Below are positions 5,766 through 7,196 of a DNA stretch of 7,196 nucleotides, piece by piece. The stretch lies in the NCBI GenBank assembly GCA_029859485.1, contig JAOUDB010000130.1, positions 1 through 7,196 of the forward strand, read 5' to 3'. The DNA is from Desulfuromonadales bacterium (GTDB taxonomy: Bacteria; Desulfobacterota; Desulfuromonadia; Desulfuromonadales; BM103). A program made the position numbers and the translations under genes. Position 1 is the first letter of the stretch, and each line of letters starts with the position of its first letter. The notes beneath the pieces are model-generated. The model had not been told where the DNA came from, ran no database searches, and saw only the letters and a list, made by a program, of their open reading frames with translations.

Positions 5766-7196
5766 TTAATTGCGAAGAACCGTGAGAAGTTCACTTGAGA
5801 GGTTCGCAGCGATCTCTTCAGCGACCTTAGCTCGTTCAACATCAATTGTTGAGCGGTCATGTTCAAAAAAGAGTCTGGCCGGGTACTCATATCTAAAAGC
5901 CGGCAACTCTTGTTTGGGTCTGTGATAAGACAAACGAGCCTTGGTGCGCAGGTCTGTCGAGCAGCAGCCTGAGTCTTCGACGTATCCGTAAATTTCCCCG
6001 GTTACATATTGACGAACTGCCAGCCACTCGGGGTCAACACGCTGCAAATCTTCCTTAAGGATGACAAACTGAAGTCCGAGGTCTTCTCCCCCCTGGTTAA
6101 GCAGATCAACAAACTGGTCAAAGAACATGGCATTGAAATCATTGGGCACCATAACCGCGGCAAAGGGAATCACATAGATGACTCCTGGCTCCGGCACCAA
6201 ATCAGGCAACAGTTGCGGCAGCGACGCAGGAAAGGTCCTCCTGGCAGGTTCGGGTATCGAGGCAACGAGAAGTTCATCCGTGGGCTCAGGGGGCGTTGCA
6301 GCAGGGGAGGGTCGCACAGCAGGAATTCCTGGAGGACGAAGCGACTGGGGAATGTCGGGCTGAGAAATCATTGAAGCAACGGTATTCTCACCTAAAAAAG
6401 CGAGGATTTCCGTATCAAGCAAAGGTTTTTCGACGTCGTCATCAAGAACGGAGTCGGCTTCTGTCAAAGAACCCTCGGGAGAGAAGTCTTTCGTCCTCCC
6501 AGCTTCTTCAACAATGTCCTGCTCTTGCTCAGCGATCACGGTGGGAACGACCGAGGCGATTGGAGCTGGCTCAGGTTCAAGAACAATGGTTTCCACAAAA
6601 GGGGTCTTATCTTCAAACGCCTCCCGTATTACCGGAACAACAGGTTCCTCTCCTGTTTTACCAACCAGGCTAGGAGGCGCTTTAGAAGGCTCTGTTAGTT
6701 CAACAGGCTCAAGCGCAGTTTCTTCCTGCGGCAGAGCTGCCAATTCCGGTTCTTCGGGAACCTGCTCCGAGATAACTTCATCGAGCTCAGGGACGGGTCG
6801 TTCAGTGACTTCCGGAGCAACGGGAGCAGCAAGGGCTTGAGTGAGCTCTTCCTGCGGCATCGCTTGAGCCTCTACAGCAACTGGAGATTGCGGAACAGCA
6901 GGAGGTTCAATAACGGCCAGGTCCTCCGGCAGCGTAGCCTCAGCGGCAACTGGTGGCAACAAGGGTACGGACGGCTCAAATGGCTCTGCCGGCGGGGAGG
7001 CTATCTCAGGGACCTCAATGGGGTTGACGACAGTGGGACCTGCAGGTTCAGAAGGGTTTGTTCTCTCCGCGGGAAGTTCAGGAGCGGTAACAGCGATGAC
7101 CTCTGTAGACGGAACCACGGGCGGTTGTCCCGGTTGCGGGACGGCCGGTAAAGGCTTGAGGACAACAGCCGTCGGGGCTAGAGGTTCAGGAGGATC
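5766..7196 (-). CDS. Pro/Glu-rich protein with compact C-terminal domain (C-terminal 476 residues, start outside window)
   Basis: The frame is open to the right edge, so this is the C-terminal part of a longer protein. An internal GTG at 7118 is not taken as the start, because the 26 codons before it are in frame and equally Pro-rich. Visible residues 1 to about 335 are low-complexity sequence dominated by Pro, Glu, Ala and Val with many acidic PxEP-type stretches, likely disordered or extended. Residues about 337-476 look folded: GVIYVIPFAAVMVPNDF begins a hydrophobic strand, followed by an amphipathic helix, a YVTGEIYGYV strand, a Cys-Cys pair (411-412) and a final helix rich in Ala and Glu. 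The strand-helix pattern weakly recalls periplasmic TolB-N/CsgG/LpoB-type domains; this is a guess. A long Pro/Glu spacer suits a protein that reaches across the envelope, but no signal or membrane segment is in view. Same strand as groESL, but separated from it by a probable terminator and a promoter. Confidence 0.8.
   Translation of the reverse strand, partial: DPPEPLAPTAVVLKPLPAVPQPGQPPVVPSTEVIAVTAPELPAERTNPSEPAGPTVVNPIEVPEIASPPAEPFEPSVPLLPPVAAEATLPEDLAVIEPPAVPQSPVAVEAQAMPQEELTQALAAPVAPEVTERPVPELDEVISEQVPEEPELAALPQEETALEPVELTEPSKAPPSLVGKTGEEPVVPVIREAFEDKTPFVETIVLEPEPAPIASVVPTVIAEQEQDIVEEAGRTKDFSPEGSLTEADSVLDDDVEKPLLDTEILAFLGENTVASMISQPDIPQSLRPPGIPAVRPSPAATPPEPTDELLVASIPEPARRTFPASLPQLLPDLVPEPGVIYVIPFAAVMVPNDFNAMFFDQFVDLLNQGGEDLGLQFVILKEDLQRVDPEWLAVRQYVTGEIYGYVEDSGCCSTDLRTKARLSYHRPKQELPAFRYEYPARLFFEHDRSTIDVERAKVAEEIAANLSSELLTVLRN

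Noticed and set aside
6009..7151. Several plus-strand frames of 60-125 codons opposite the Pro/Glu-rich protein
   Set aside because: They arise from the biased GC-rich composition of the repetitive Pro/Glu codons on the other strand and are rich in Ser, Gly and Arg with no domain.

Overview
The window reads as chromosomal DNA from a Gram-negative bacterium, most likely a deltaproteobacterium of the Desulfuromonadales/Geobacter type. This rests on an RND efflux pump with a lipoprotein adaptor (needs an outer membrane), a HrcA/CIRCE-controlled groESL operon with a GGM-tailed GroEL, moderately GC-rich coding sequence and AT-rich spacers. The taxon is inferred from general sequence character; no search was run.

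Layout, left to right. (1) Positions 1-1397, minus strand: an efflux operon, with the lipoprotein membrane-fusion adaptor first and then the start of an AcrB-like RND pump that leaves the window on the left. (2) Positions about 1400-2045: a gene-poor spacer. It holds the AT-rich control region of the efflux operon, an unexplained 300-350 bp block with weak open frames on both strands, and a sigma70-like promoter for the next operon. (3) Positions 2046-3427, plus strand: two genes overlapping by 4 bp. The first encodes a paired-CBS protein with a C-terminal HEPN-type domain carrying an R-x4-H ribonuclease motif. The second encodes a stand-alone HD phosphohydrolase of the CCA-adding-enzyme type. 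(4) Positions 3485-3519: a hairpin with T-runs on both sides, probably a terminator shared by the converging HD-protein and groEL transcripts. (5) Positions 3546-5675, minus strand: groES then groEL, read from a clear TTGACA promoter with a CIRCE operator just after the predicted transcription start. (6) Positions 5766-7196, minus strand: the C-terminal 476 residues of a Pro/Glu-rich protein with a compact C-terminal domain; its start lies beyond the right edge.

How the parts work together: GroES and GroEL form the chaperonin, repressed by HrcA until unfolded proteins accumulate. The adaptor and pump would form an envelope-spanning efflux complex with an outer-membrane channel encoded elsewhere. 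The most interesting part is the CBS-HEPN/HD pair. CBS pairs usually sense adenine nucleotides, HEPN domains with R-x4-6-H are often ribonucleases that leave 2',3'-cyclic phosphate ends, and the HD domain of E. coli CCA-adding enzyme has 2',3'-cyclic phosphodiesterase activity. A nucleotide-controlled RNA cutting/end-processing module, possibly toxin-antitoxin-like or defensive, is a reasonable but unproven reading.
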